The notes: a model not told the origin generated them from the letters alone. A stretch of DNA of 64,000 nt from Ignavibacteria bacterium (GCA_016720145.1 JADJXV010000001.1:475255-539254); one strand, 5' to 3'; shown: positions 1 through 10,180, counted from the stretch's first letter. Numbers and translations are program-made.

Positions 1-37
1 TAGCAGGATGAGAAGAGTTTTCATGGTGGTACTCTTT

Positions 38-529
38 TTATAAATGTGAAAAATGTAAAAGTAAAGCGGTTAATTCTTCTAATTCTTTAAGGTCGAATTC
101 ATCAAATCTATTGAAAATTGGACTATCAATATCCAAAACACCAATTAAAATTCCATTGTGAAGTAATGGAATCACAATTTCAGAGTTTGAATTTGAATCA
201 CATGCGATATGCCCTTGGAACTCATGGACATTATCAACTATTATCGATGTTCTGCTCAGAGCAGCTGTCCCGCATACACCTTTGCCAATTCGAATTCCAA
301 CGCAAGCCGGCTGACCTTGTAATGGACCTAAAACTAAATCATCTGTTTTAACATAATAAAATCCAACCCAATTAACAGCCGGTAACGAATGAAACAGAAG
401 AGATGCGAAATTTGCTGAATTGGCAATGAAATCTGTTTCTCCTTCCAACAAAGAAACCACTTGACGCTTAAGTATGTTGTATAGCTCTAGCTTAGTAACT
501 TCATGTGATATTGCAGGTGGCTCGAACAT
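38..529 (-). CDS. msrC: Free methionine-(R)-sulfoxide reductase (GAF domain)
   Basis: A 163-residue single GAF-domain protein that reduces free methionine-(R)-sulfoxide in the cytoplasm, using thioredoxin as electron donor in characterised relatives. The three family cysteines are visible at C76 (in QGQPACV), C86 (in GKGVCGTAA) and C110 (in GHIACDS), with the same spacing as the catalytic and resolving cysteines of E. coli fRMsr. The NWVGFYYV and LGPLQGQPAC blocks and the final GVLDIDSP strand are also typical. It is the last gene of a minus-strand run after menA and a CPBP protease, with a 7-base gap. The start at 529 gives the usual family length. Identification is firm; the operon partnership with menA says little about its role. 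Confidence 0.93.
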   Translation of the reverse strand: MFEPPAISHEVTKLELYNILKRQVVSLLEGETDFIANSANFASLLFHSLPAVNWVGFYYVKTDDLVLGPLQGQPACVGIRIGKGVCGTAALSRTSIIVDNVHEFQGHIACDSNSNSEIVIPLLHNGILIGVLDIDSPIFNRFDEFDLKELEELTALLLHFSHL

Positions 530-536
530 TTCATTC

Positions 537-1172
537 TTAAAAAGTAATCGGTAAAATCACGAAAATTGCAGTATCCCATACAGCATGTGATACGATACCC
601 GGTATGAGAGATTTATATCTTTTGTATAACAAGCTCCAATGTACTCCGAGAACTAAAGCAGCGAGAAGTAGCATCGGATTTAAAGCCCAAACATGAACAC
701 CTGCATACAAACCAATTCCGATAACTGTACCTTTGGTAAGTCCATAATATTCCATGAGTTTATTTTGGACAAAACCTCGCCAGAATATTTCCTCTGCAGG
801 AGCAATTATAAAAAACAATAATGGAGCTATGATGCTTGGTGAAAGCTGAGTACGGGTTTGGTAAATTGATTCGATTTGAGGCAGTACACCATCAAATACT
901 TGTGAAACTATAGTCACACCGACACGTGACATACCGTACAAAAATACGGCATGTACTAATCCAATCCAAACAAATTTCCACTCAAACGTAAAAATACTTT
1001 TAAGTGAACTTCTTTGATTGTAAAGAGAATAGAATGATAAAATTACTGTTGATAAAGTCATAGCATACCAAAAGTATTGCGTATGAATTACAACTGCTGT
1101 TTCAGGAAAATGGGAAAACATCATAAACCACAATACAGCTGCTAATGAGATTCCTATAAGTAATGATTTCAC
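537..1172 (-). CDS. CPBP-family intramembrane metalloprotease
   Basis: A 211-residue polytopic membrane protein of the CPBP (CAAX protease and bacteriocin-processing, Rce1-like) family. The signature EExxxR motif lies in PAEEIFWRGFVQ (near residue 126), followed by the downstream histidine in GVHVWALNP and the final HAVWD motif, which together form the presumed zinc site within the membrane. Several hydrophobic spans are evident. It starts 6 bases after the menA stop and ends 7 bases before msrC, so it is probably cotranscribed with both. The substrate is not predictable: family members act in prenyl-protein processing, bacteriocin immunity or sigma-factor signalling. Family assignment is confident; function is not. 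Confidence 0.85.
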   Translation of the reverse strand: MKSLLIGISLAAVLWFMMFSHFPETAVVIHTQYFWYAMTLSTVILSFYSLYNQRSSLKSIFTFEWKFVWIGLVHAVFLYGMSRVGVTIVSQVFDGVLPQIESIYQTRTQLSPSIIAPLLFFIIAPAEEIFWRGFVQNKLMEYYGLTKGTVIGIGLYAGVHVWALNPMLLLAALVLGVHWSLLYKRYKSLIPGIVSHAVWDTAIFVILPITF

Positions 1173-1178
1173 AATAAG

Positions 1179-2095
1179 TTATAAAATTGCAGAAAGTAGT
1201 AAACCGATTGCATATAATATTCCGAACAGAAAGTGATGCTGAGCAGTATGTACATCAATCATCGCAAGTTCGGCTTGAGTCGAAGGTGTAGCCTTCGATA
1301 CTGCTTTCATATTTTTAATTGCCGGCGGAAGACTAAGCATTATTAAGAAAGTCCAGGGTGAAATATACTGCAGTGTGACCATTACAACTACACTACCATA
1401 AGCAGCTATAACTAAAAAGTAATATTCAATTTTGCTCCACTTAGACCCATGATGCTTGCCATAGTTCGTACGTTTGCTGCTTGATCATGCTTTATATCAC
1501 GGAGATTGTTCGCATGAAGTATGGCAGTTACTAACAATCCAATTGGTAATGAAGTGAGGAGAATAGTAGAATTATATGTACCGGTCAGCACAAAATAAGA
1601 ACCAATCACCATAAGCGGCCCCATAAGCCAAAAAACCAAAACGTCGCCTAATGCTATGTATTTATAGCCAATTCCACCGCAGTACAGATATCCACCAATA
1701 ATCCCTATTAAACCTAGATATAGCATACCAATACCACGGACTTGGACGAAAATCAAGCCAAGTAGAAAACATAATGAAAAGCAGATAATTCCACCCATCA
1801 AGAGTTGCTTTGGCTGGAGTAACTTACCGACTAATACTCCACTACCTCCAAAAGCACCTTCTTTATCAACACCTTTTGTGAAATCATAATAATCGCTGAT
1901 GAGATTCGTACCGGCATGGATGAGGAGAGAGCAGAGGATGACAATTGGAAACAGATCCCAGCGAACATATCCTGGAAAGGACAATGCCAGCATTGCTCCA
2001 ATAATAATTGGTACCATTGATGCTGTAAAAGAAAATGCTCTAACTGCTTGTATCCACAAGCTAAATGAACTGCGAGTAGTAATTGTAGTAGTCAT
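1179..2095 (-). CDS. menA: 1,4-dihydroxy-2-naphthoate polyprenyltransferase, frameshifted
   Basis: UbiA-superfamily membrane enzyme that attaches the polyprenyl tail to 1,4-dihydroxy-2-naphthoate in menaquinone synthesis. The N-terminal 227 residues contain the first Asp-rich motif (NLISDYYDFTKGVD) and the second (NNLRDIKHDQAANVRT). That frame ends after GLSGAK, but the remaining about 75 residues (reading ...EYYFLVIAAYGSVVVMVTLQYISPW in pieces) continue in another frame to the stop at 1179. Restoring one base to the T run at 1430-1433 (A run on the coding strand) joins the two parts as GAK-IEYYF, giving about 305 residues, the normal MenA length. I read this as one gene with a one-base deletion, probably a sequence error. 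It is first in the menA-CPBP-msrC run and implies menaquinone-based respiration. Confidence 0.9.
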
Positions 2096-2136
2096 AAAAC
2101 CCTTATTGAATATTCGATAGTTGTACTGATTTGCGG

Positions 2137-2144
2137 CAAAAATA
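2137..2144 (-). promoter_or_regulatory. Candidate -7 box upstream of menA
   Basis: Read on the minus strand this is TATTTTTG, an exact match to the Bacteroidota housekeeping -7 consensus TAnnTTTG, 41 bases before the menA start. A TTG lies 22 bases further upstream, slightly further than the usual -33 spacing, so only the -7 half is convincing. Confidence 0.4.
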
Positions 2145-2290
2145 CATAAGATTATATGAAAAATTACAACCAGAAAGTAATTCTTGGAGAGAATTTCATG
2201 TAAATTGCATCTTCTTTAAAATTGATTGTTATACTGTCAGAATAATGAAGCTTAAATGCAATTCCATCGAAGCACAAAGGTAATGATTTC

Positions 2291-3679
2291 ATGAATTTAT
2301 CAGTAGTTGATTTTGTAATTATATTTATCTATTTCATAGTAGTACTAGCTGTTGGGTTTTATTCGAAAAAAAATAAGACAGCGACTCAGTATATACTTTT
2401 AAGTCGAAAATTAACTTTGCCTTTTTTCATAGCGACACTTGTGGCAACGTGGTATGGAATAATTCTTGGAATTGGGGAATTCGTTTATTCTCAAGGAATT
2501 GTCGCTTGGGTTTGTATGGGATTACCATTTTATGGAGCCGCTATTCTCTTTAGCATTTTTATCGCCGGGAAAGTCAGAAATTCAAAGATAATATCAATAC
2601 CTGATATGTTTAATCAACGATTTGGTCAGTTTTCCGCACAAATCGCATCGATTTTAGTATTAATAATTTCTATTCCTGCTGCCTATATATTAATGCTCGG
2701 TGTACTTATTCAGATGATTCTTGGAATTGATTTGAACTATTCAATAATTATCGGCGCTATACTCTCTATAAGTTCTTTATTTACCGGTGGCTTCGATGCA
2801 GATGTCAAAACAAACACGATACAGTTTGTGCTCATGTATGTTGGTTTCGGAGCGTTGTTAGTATTTTGTCTCATCAAATACGGTTCACCAACAGACATGA
2901 TATCTATACTTCCACCTTCACATACACTACTTCTCGGAAACAATTCTTGGCAAGTAGTATGCACATGGTTTATAATAGCATTACAAACATTTATCGACCC
3001 GAGCTTCCATCAGCGTTCGGCTGCAGCTACCACTCCATCTGTTGCCAAAAAGGGGATTTTGATTTCGGTTGGCTTTTGGATACTATTTGACTTTCTAACG
3101 ATTACAACCGGATTATACGCTCGGGCATATATAAATACAGAAGCTATTATGTCTTTCCCTGCATTAGGAGCAGAAGTATTACCAGAGGTATGGCGTGGAC
3201 TGTTTGCAGTTACATTACTTGCGACGGTCATGTCATCGCTGAACAGTTACGCCTTTCTTTCAGCAATCACTATTGGTAACGATATATTATTTCAATTAAT
3301 TAAGAAAAAAAATGCGACCTATTGGGTTCGTGTAGGTTTAGTTGTATCTACTTCTATAGGAATTTTATTAGCAATCATCATACCGTCGGCTGTGCAATTA
3401 ATCTACAAAACGGCTTCCATCGCAGTTCCCGGATTATTAATTCCTATCTTTATAGGTTATTCTTCAACCAATAAATTGACCCAAATTCAAATTATTATCC
3501 TCATGTGCAGTGCTTCTGCACTGTCGTTACTATGGATGTTTATTCCATTTATTGAGTTGTTTCCCCAAAATATACTTGATATTTTAATATCTGTCGAACC
3601 AATGATACCAGGTATCGTGCTTTCTATTGTTTTGTATAGTATTTTTGCAATTAACTATAAGCTCAAAAGAGCTGTGTGA
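2291..3679 (+). CDS. Sodium:solute symporter family protein
   Basis: A 462-residue integral membrane protein of the SSS family (PutP/PanF-like), with about twelve hydrophobic segments starting at residue 8. The N-terminal FYSKKNKTATQYILLSRKL followed by ATWYGIILGIGEFVYSQG corresponds to the family's first loop and second helix, and VTLLATVMSSLNSYAFLSAITIGND corresponds to the conserved helix that carries the second sodium site (SSLNS). It imports some small solute with Na+; the substrate cannot be read from sequence. The ATG has a plausible purine-rich site (AAAGGT) just upstream. It stands alone, oriented away from menA, and its 3' end overlaps a candidate promoter for the next gene. Confidence 0.88.
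   Translation: MNLSVVDFVIIFIYFIVVLAVGFYSKKNKTATQYILLSRKLTLPFFIATLVATWYGIILGIGEFVYSQGIVAWVCMGLPFYGAAILFSIFIAGKVRNSKIISIPDMFNQRFGQFSAQIASILVLIISIPAAYILMLGVLIQMILGIDLNYSIIIGAILSISSLFTGGFDADVKTNTIQFVLMYVGFGALLVFCLIKYGSPTDMISILPPSHTLLLGNNSWQVVCTWFIIALQTFIDPSFHQRSAAATTPSVAKKGILISVGFWILFDFLTITTGLYARAYINTEAIMSFPALGAEVLPEVWRGLFAVTLLATVMSSLNSYAFLSAITIGNDILFQLIKKKNATYWVRVGLVVSTSIGILLAIIIPSAVQLIYKTASIAVPGLLIPIFIGYSSTNKLTQIQIIILMCSASALSLLWMFIPFIELFPQNILDILISVEPMIPGIVLSIVLYSIFAINYKLKRAV
3640..3647 (+). promoter_or_regulatory. Candidate -7 box for the exported beta-propeller gene
   Basis: TATTTTTG, a perfect TAnnTTTG match, 75 bases before the ATG at 3723 and inside the 3' end of the symporter gene. No good -33 element was found, so this may be chance. 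Confidence 0.25.
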
Positions 3680-3722
3680 AATTCAACCAATTCAAGAACA
3701 TTATTGCTCTTTTTACATTTTT

Positions 3723-6124
3723 ATGAAAACACTATCTCGATCTGTGTTTACAATTTTTGTTGTAGTGCTATTCATTTTTCTCGGTGGTACATCACAGATG
3801 TCTGCACAATGGAAAAAAGTTGCCAACCTGCCTGCACCTTACGACCAAGGATATTATCTTGATGTTTACTTTCTCCCTTCGAATCCTTTATATGGATGGG
3901 TTTGTGGTTTTGATGGGTATATGCTCAGAACAACTGATGGAGGACTTACGTGGCAAGGTGTGACGATTACTTTCTTTGATCCTCAAGATTCACGAGCACC
4001 GATGTTGGAAAGTGTGAGCTTTGTAACTCCATTGATTGGTTATACTTCTGGCAAACACGGTATATATAAAACTAGTGACGGTGGTGTTAATTGGACTGAT
4101 GTCACACCACAAAATATCGATCGACAACGATTGTGGGGTTGTTTCTTTCTTAATACAAATGTTGGATTGGTAGTGGGAGGAGGATGTCCATATTTTGATC
4201 CAGTACAAAAAGTAGTTCGAAGAGACAATCAATCTTTTTATAGGACTACTAATGGTGGAAATACTTGGGCTGAATTTAGAGGTGGCTATGATAATAGTGG
4301 AATGACTGATGCAATGATTTATAGTGAAAATGGATTAGGATATGCATCAAGCAGCGGAATGATTTGGAATACTCTCGATGGTGGCAAGACGTGGAAAGAA
4401 TTTTCACCGACAGGTACGAATGATTGGCAAGAAGAAATAACGAATATTGGTAGTTCATTTTTAGTACCTACCGCGGGTACTTCCTGTGATGGAGGTGGTA
4501 CTGGAGGTTCTTTACGTTTTTCAACTGATAATGGGCTTTCATGGAAAAGATATAGCACCGGTGAATCAATGTATGGCACATTTTTATCAAATTTGATGAC
4601 AGGATGGGGAGTAGGAAGTAATCGTGCTGTCTATTACACCAATGATGGCGGAGTTTCGTGGGTCAATCGAAATTGTGTATTGAAGCAAAAGACAGTCTCG
4701 ATGATATTTACTTCGTCACCGATTCTATTGGTTGGGCTGTCGGTAATGGTATATATCGTACGTATTACCCTAAGCCACTAGCATTAAATATAGATACATC
4801 AGGACCAATGTTCTTTTGCGAAGGAGATTCCGTCACCCTCTCAGCTTCCCAAGGATTTGAGAATTATGTTTGGTCGAATGGTTCGAAAGATAGAATTACA
4901 ACTGTGAGCACTTCAGGAAAATATACAGTGATGGCATTTGATAAAGATGTATGCGTGTATAACTATGATACTGTAGATGTAGTAGTTTATCCCGGCCCAA
5001 AACCGCAAATTTTGTCAAGCAATCCTAAGTATGTTATATGTTATGGTGATACACTTGTACTATCTGCTTTACTCGGCTACCCTATGTACAGCTGGTCAAA
5101 TGGTGACACTACTCGTGAGATTAGAATTACGAAGGAGGGTCTATATTTTCTACGTGTTGTAGATAATAATGGTTGCGTTGGTATTTCAGACACAATCACT
5201 ATCAAATCGATCCCGTTTATTAAGCCAATCATTACAGCCAAAAGAAATTTTACTTTTTGTCGAGGAGACAGTCTCATTTTGAATGCACCATTAGGATTTA
5301 TCAGTTACTTATGGTCTAATGGCACTACATCACAGACATTTACGACTAAAACTGGTGGTCCTTTTTCTGTCATTGTTGTCGATTCAAATGGATGTGTTGG
5401 TGTATCGGATACTGTGAACGCTATTGAGTTAATTGCTAAGAACAAATTACAAATAATGGTCGCTGATGGACGTTATGAATTTGACTCAACCGATCTTGCC
5501 TCACGCAACTGTCAAAAAATTATACTTTATAATCGCGATTCTATTCTCCCGTATGTACTTGATAATCCATATCTGCTTAATAATATACTATTCTCTATAC
5601 CACAAAACCAATTGCCGATTATTATTCCTCCTCTAGATTCTATTCCCTTAAATGTATGTTTTGCACCATTCGATACTTCAATACAACGAGACACCCTTGT
5701 TTTTGAAGATACATGCTCTCACCAATTTTTACCGTTAGTCTCTATTGGAAAAAAAATCCTTGTTGATGGTGATTCACGGTGTGAAGTACCACTTATAGGA
5801 ATGATTTATACCTTAGGTGCCAGTTATAAGTTATCTGCCCCTTATCCACAGCCGTCAAGTACTATAACGACACTTACCTTGACTGTACATGAACCCACCA
5901 CGCTGGAACATTCTCTCATACCTCAGGCAATACTCAAAGATATTTTTGGTAACACTGTACCAATTTCTCAAATCCAAGGAGAATCTGTTAATCTTCTGAA
6001 AGATAGCAAAGTAACTACCATAGAATACTTATTTGATACTCACGAATTAGTTACCGGTGTGTACTATGCTTATTTTTATCTTGGAAGTGATGTGAGGGTG
6101 TTACCAATTCTAATTCAACGCTAA
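3723..6124 (+). CDS. Exported YCF48-type beta-propeller protein with three Ig-like repeats, frameshifted
   Basis: About 800 residues in total. A signal peptide (MKTLSRSVFTIFVVVLFIFLG...) precedes a predicted cut at MSA|Q. Residues up to about 320 form repeats with the pattern T-x-DGG-x-T/S-W (for example TTDGGLTWQ, TSDGGVNWT, TLDGGKTWK, TNDGGVSWV), as in YCF48/Sortilin-like beta-propellers. Three tandem modules of about 75 residues follow, each with FCEGDS/ICYGDT/FCRGDS, Y-x-WSNG and a C-x-G-x-SDT-like end, resembling Ig-like cell-surface repeats. The C-terminus (GVYYAYFYLG...) resembles a T9SS sorting tail. I start at 3723 because the signal peptide begins there. The frame breaks at the AAA run 4670-4672; adding one A joins both halves as VNRKLCIEAKDSL. 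The function is unknown; a surface-displayed or secreted role is inferred. Confidence 0.8.
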
Positions 6125-6128
6125 ATAT

Positions 6129-6650
6129 ATGTTCTGGACTCTCTCAAATATTCTCAGTATCGTTCGTGGTCTGCTGGTAGTACCGTTGGCATTTGCCTTA
6201 TTGAATAACAATTCTTTATCAGTTATTATAATCTGTATAACTGCAGTACTTACCGATATACTGGATGGATATTTCGCAAGAAAATTCAAACAAGAAACTG
6301 AGTACGGAAGAATCATAGATCCTCTTGCAGATAAGATTTTTATAGGTGCGATGGTGATAATTCTATCAATGCTCGGCAAAATACCTCCGTGGTTCTTAAT
6401 TAGTATTATAACGAGAGATGTTTTGATTTTTACAGGTGGAATGTATATTAAAAAACGAAATGGTTATGTTTTACCATCTAATTATGCAGGTAAAATTGCG
6501 GTCGTCTGTGTATCATTTGTTCTCTTGGGGTTTGCATTGAATTGGGGAACGCTGACGATGTACTTGCTTTGGATTTCTGTAGTTGCTATGATAGTTTCAC
6601 TTGTCTTATATACGAATAGATTCATTGCTATTTTGAAAACCAACTCATAA
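6129..6650 (+). CDS. pgsA: CDP-alcohol phosphatidyltransferase (PgsA-like)
   Basis: A 173-residue membrane enzyme, most likely CDP-diacylglycerol--glycerol-3-phosphate 3-phosphatidyltransferase, which makes phosphatidylglycerophosphate for anionic phospholipids. The full CDP-alcohol transferase motif is present: D46-G47-x2-A50-R51-x8-G60-x3-D64-x3-D68, in DGYFARKF...YGRIIDPLADK. N-terminal NILSIVRGLLVVPLAF is typical of PgsA and about five to six hydrophobic spans are visible. The gene starts 4 bases after the preceding stop, so it may be translated from the same message. Other CDP-alcohol transferases (for example phosphatidylinositol-type) share the motif, hence the symbol is probable rather than certain. 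Confidence 0.85.
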   Translation: MFWTLSNILSIVRGLLVVPLAFALLNNNSLSVIIICITAVLTDILDGYFARKFKQETEYGRIIDPLADKIFIGAMVIILSMLGKIPPWFLISIITRDVLIFTGGMYIKKRNGYVLPSNYAGKIAVVCVSFVLLGFALNWGTLTMYLLWISVVAMIVSLVLYTNRFIAILKTNS

Positions 6651-6736
6651 CTATCTTATTAGTTAACAAATTATCACGCCTCAAAGTCATTAAGAATATT
6701 CTGTACGTATTTTTTTTTCTATTTCTATATATTTAT

Positions 6737-7729
6737 ATGGGTTTATTTGACAAAATCAAACAAAAGGTTGCATCAGCATTTGAAGCAGTTTCATTTACAA
6801 AACTAAAGGAAGGTCTCGAGAAAACTCGTTCAGCTTTTGTCAATAGACTCAAATCTGTCTTAGGTAGCGGACGTAAAATTGATGCTGAACTCCTCAATGA
6901 TATTGAGGAAATTTTGTTAACATCTGACATAGGCGTTGGGACGACCGTTTCGATAATGAATGCTGTAAAGCTCAGAGCAAAGCAAGACGGATTCTCAGAC
7001 AGCAGTGAAATCTATGATATGATTAAAGATGAGATATTGTCTATACTTACAGCAGTTCCTGCACCTGAAGAAGATGCAATCTATGCAGTTAATTCCAATG
7101 ATGTACCTCATACAATTATGGTAGTCGGAGTCAATGGCGTCGGCAAAACGACCACTATTGGAAAATTAGCGCGTAATTATCGCGAAGCCGGACGTAAAGT
7201 AATTATAGGTGCAGCAGATACTTTCCGTGCTGCCGCAAATGAACAATTGGAAATCTGGGCAGAACGAGCCGGTGTAGAGATTGTACAGCAAGGTCATGGT
7301 GCAGACCCGGCTGCTGTAGCTTTTGATACTCTTAAAGCAGCCATTGCCCGCAAATGTGATGTTGTAATTATCGATACGGCAGGACGACTTCATAATAAGA
7401 CCAATCTCATGGCTGAGCTCGAAAAAATGAGTCGAGTGATGAAAAAGGTAAAACCCAATGCCCCGAATGAAGTCTATTTAGTCCTCGATGCAACTACAGG
7501 ACAAAATGCTTTGCAACAGGCTAAAGAATTCTCAAAAGTTTCAAAATTGACCGGAGTAGTGCTGACAAAACTTGACGGGACTGCAAAGGGAGGAATTGTG
7601 ATAGCAATTACCAATGAATTAAAATTGCCGGTGAGATATATTGGGATTGGGGAGAAAATCGATGATTTACAACCTTTCAACGCTAGTGATTATGTCAATG
7701 CATTGTTCGAAGAGCGGGGAAATGGTTAA
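6737..7729 (+). CDS. ftsY: Signal recognition particle receptor FtsY
   Basis: A 330-residue SRP GTPase that docks ribosome-SRP complexes at the inner membrane for cotranslational insertion. After a short N-terminal region comes the helical N domain (residues about 20-110) and the G domain: P-loop GVNGVGKTTT (131-140), DTFRAAA (161-167), DTAGRLH (213-219) and TKLDGTAKGG near 278. The absence of a long acidic A domain is common outside the enterics. The stop overlaps the following hydrolase gene by 8 bases, suggesting translational coupling. Identification is secure. Confidence 0.97.
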   Translation: MGLFDKIKQKVASAFEAVSFTKLKEGLEKTRSAFVNRLKSVLGSGRKIDAELLNDIEEILLTSDIGVGTTVSIMNAVKLRAKQDGFSDSSEIYDMIKDEILSILTAVPAPEEDAIYAVNSNDVPHTIMVVGVNGVGKTTTIGKLARNYREAGRKVIIGAADTFRAAANEQLEIWAERAGVEIVQQGHGADPAAVAFDTLKAAIARKCDVVIIDTAGRLHNKTNLMAELEKMSRVMKKVKPNAPNEVYLVLDATTGQNALQQAKEFSKVSKLTGVVLTKLDGTAKGGIVIAITNELKLPVRYIGIGEKIDDLQPFNASDYVNALFEERGNG

Positions 7730-8375
7730 GAATAACGCTTATATTGCGATTATTGTTGGGATTTTTTCAGCCATATCTTTGTATAAATGGTATATTAGCT
7801 ATACTTCACCTACTTATGATTTTCCAGTGAACCTCAATGGTAATAAAGAGCTACCTGTGGTGATTGTGTTTCCGGCAATGGGGGGGGAGCCAGCTACAAT
7901 ATCACAAGATATTGTTGGTGTAGATGCTATTATTATTCGCTTCCACGAACCAAGATATACTTTTCCTACTTTTTCGGCTACTCTTCACAGAGCTGAGCAC
8001 CAAGTTGAGTCAGAGTTGTCAATGTTACATAGTAGATATCGCATTGACACATCCAAAATTGTTTGTTGTGGCTTTTCCTTAGGCGGAGATGTGGCTTTTG
8101 CACTTGCAATTCGGCGTAGGATACCTATAACTCATGCACTTATTATGGGTAGTAGGTGTACCTACAGACTTCAGGAATTAACACCAAAAGTTATTTCTAC
8201 CAAATTCGCTTTTATCGTAGGTGCAAATGACGAGCGAATTACACAGCATAACCTTGCTGTTGATTACCTTACTTTACAAAATTGCGATGTAAGTAGAAAA
8301 GTAATTCCTGGTTTATCTCACACAGTTCCTAAAATTGCGGATATTCAAAAAGCATTTGTCAGTCTGATGAAGTAA
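7722..8375 (+). CDS. Alpha/beta hydrolase with one N-terminal membrane anchor
   Basis: A 217-residue protein of the alpha/beta hydrolase fold. Residues 7-24 form one hydrophobic segment, so it is probably tethered to the inner membrane or exported. The nucleophile elbow GFSLGG puts the catalytic serine at S119; GANDERI places the acid at D170, and GLSHT the histidine at H200, so the triad looks complete. The family resembles predicted carboxylesterases/dienelactone-hydrolase-like enzymes, without a clear substrate. The ATG at 7722 lies inside the end of ftsY; a longer in-frame extension into ftsY is not needed. It converges on the GH57 gene with only 29 bases between them. Confidence 0.72.
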   Translation: MVKNNAYIAIIVGIFSAISLYKWYISYTSPTYDFPVNLNGNKELPVVIVFPAMGGEPATISQDIVGVDAIIIRFHEPRYTFPTFSATLHRAEHQVESELSMLHSRYRIDTSKIVCCGFSLGGDVAFALAIRRRIPITHALIMGSRCTYRLQELTPKVISTKFAFIVGANDERITQHNLAVDYLTLQNCDVSRKVIPGLSHTVPKIADIQKAFVSLMK

Positions 8376-8404
8376 CCTATTACATAAAAATAATTAGCAT
8401 TTAA

Positions 8405-10120
8405 TTACACCTTCCACCATTCAAGTTTTAATTCCGGAAAAACAGCATTGCGTTCTTCAATTTCTTTGAGGATTTTCAAGTCCGGTTGTTTTATTCGTTT
8501 TTTATTTCCTTCGGTACGCTCGGCCATAGTGCATAAAAGATTAAAATCTGAATGATGATAGGAGAATCGCTGCTCTGCGTAGTCTTTGGCCGAAAAAGTT
8601 GATATTAAAAATTGACAGTCGGATGCTTGCAATAGCATCAATTCACGAAGAGCTTGAGTTAAAATGCGGCGTATATTGTCTGAAATTGTATCAACAGGGA
8701 ATTTGCGAATCAATTCAGCAAAACGTAGCTCATCCTTATAGATTACTTCCCAAGTCCATTTTGTATCATCACCTATCCATACTTCATGATGACCACCACG
8801 TCCCCAGGAGCTCTCCGGAATGGACATTACTTCACGAGGATTGACATAATCTAACTGTTCTGAAGCGGTTACAGCATTTACGTACGGTGAGTGATATAAA
8901 CCTTTGAGAACTGCTTTGACAAATTGTGGTCCTTCGAACCACCAATGACCAAATAATTCTGTGTCAAAAGGTGTGCAAAGAGTACCGAATTTACCTGATT
9001 GTGAACGGTAACTGATAAGCGTTGACTCAATTGACTTGATAAAATGAAAGGCATGTACATCTATTTTTTCAGAAATCCAATCAGGGACATAGAGCATTTT
9101 GTACATCATGTCTGCTTTATTATCTGTTACACGCCAATACCTAAGTGCAGAACTAAAATGCTTCTTATGAAAGTCTAAATATGTCGGGTCGCCCGGATAC
9201 CCTGAGTCACCACTCCATACCTGCATCGCTACTTTTTGATGTCTTGTGAATGCGACGGATGATTTATCTGTCGGAACTTTTTGTTCGGATTGTACATTAA
9301 ATAGTGATAAAGGAGTTCGGTCAAAGCTATTTTTACGAACGACGAAATCCTTGGACCATGTCGGTACAAACATTCCACTTTGCACGGCACCGAGTGGCTT
9401 TGCATTGTTCGTTGGCTGTTGATCTATAAAGAAATATTCAATACCATTATCTGCAAGTATTTCTTCTATTCCCAAGCGTGGGTGAAGTTCGGAGAAAGTC
9501 GGAACCGGGACATACGTTTGCCATGCGTATGATGGACGGTATGCACATTCCGGTATCCACGCACCTCGAGGACTTTTCCCAAAGTGTTTTTTGTAATTTT
9601 CAACGGCTGATTTCATTTGCAACGAAACGCTGCGATCATCACCCAATAATGGCAAATAACCGTGAGTTGCTCCGCAAGTTATTATTTCTAAGGCATTTAG
9701 GTCTTGAAGATTTTTCAATGCATTGATAATTGAGCGACTGTATTTCTCTATAAATTCAGTTTTACGTGATGAGTACCATTGCTGCCAGAATTGTGCTAAA
9801 TAGATATTATGTGGCACTGCTTGATGGCGACGGAAGTATTTTTCATCTTCAGAAGCAAGCCGAATTTTATTAGTACAATATTGTTCAAAAAGTGCAGGGA
9901 AATCTTTATGCGTAAGCTGTTCACAAAGAATAGGTGAAATATCAATGGTTACTTTCGGCGGGATTCCTTCAGCAAGGAGCTCATGAAATGAATTAAGAAG
10001 GGGAATATAGCATTCAGCTACAGCCTCGCAAAGCCAATCGCTGCCATGTGGCCAATTCCCGTGATGAAGTACATACGGAAGATGAGTATGCAGCACTAAG
10101 ACGTAATTACCTACATTCAT
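8405..10120 (-). CDS. Glycoside hydrolase family 57, 1,4-alpha-glucan branching enzyme type
   Basis: A 571-residue cytoplasmic GH57 enzyme with the DUF1957 C-terminal helical domain, the architecture of GH57 glycogen branching enzymes that introduce alpha-1,6 branches. Visible landmarks are the N-terminal HTHLPYV (H11, H13), GAWIPECAYRP carrying the catalytic glutamate, FDTELFGHWWFEGP carrying the catalytic aspartate, and the conserved ESSWGRGGHHEVWIGDDTKW block. The ATG at 10120 aligns with the usual start, since the substrate-binding histidines follow at residue 11. It suggests glycogen storage, although no glgA/glgC is in this window. An amylase or transferase activity cannot be excluded by sequence alone, but the domain order favours branching. 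Confidence 0.9.
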   Translation of the reverse strand: MNVGNYVLVLHTHLPYVLHHGNWPHGSDWLCEAVAECYIPLLNSFHELLAEGIPPKVTIDISPILCEQLTHKDFPALFEQYCTNKIRLASEDEKYFRRHQAVPHNIYLAQFWQQWYSSRKTEFIEKYSRSIINALKNLQDLNALEIITCGATHGYLPLLGDDRSVSLQMKSAVENYKKHFGKSPRGAWIPECAYRPSYAWQTYVPVPTFSELHPRLGIEEILADNGIEYFFIDQQPTNNAKPLGAVQSGMFVPTWSKDFVVRKNSFDRTPLSLFNVQSEQKVPTDKSSVAFTRHQKVAMQVWSGDSGYPGDPTYLDFHKKHFSSALRYWRVTDNKADMMYKMLYVPDWISEKIDVHAFHFIKSIESTLISYRSQSGKFGTLCTPFDTELFGHWWFEGPQFVKAVLKGLYHSPYVNAVTASEQLDYVNPREVMSIPESSWGRGGHHEVWIGDDTKWTWEVIYKDELRFAELIRKFPVDTISDNIRRILTQALRELMLLQASDCQFLISTFSAKDYAEQRFSYHHSDFNLLCTMAERTEGNKKRIKQPDLKILKEIEERNAVFPELKLEWWKV

Positions 10121-10140
10121 GGTAGTTCCTCATAATTTCA

Positions 10141-10180
10141 AAAAAAAAGCCGCGTCACTCTTAGATAAAATGGACGCGGC
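10141..10180 (-). terminator. Intrinsic terminator after the DUF3467 gene
   Basis: An 8-base perfect GC-rich stem (GCCGCGTC at 10149-10156 with GACGCGGC at 10173-10180) is followed on the minus strand by eight T residues. It lies between the DUF3467 gene and the GH57 gene and should separate their transcripts. Confidence 0.8.

Noticed and set aside
1179..1382. Small membrane protein of 67 residues
   Set aside because: It is the C-terminus of MenA (YISPWTFLIML...), displaced by a one-base deletion in a T run.
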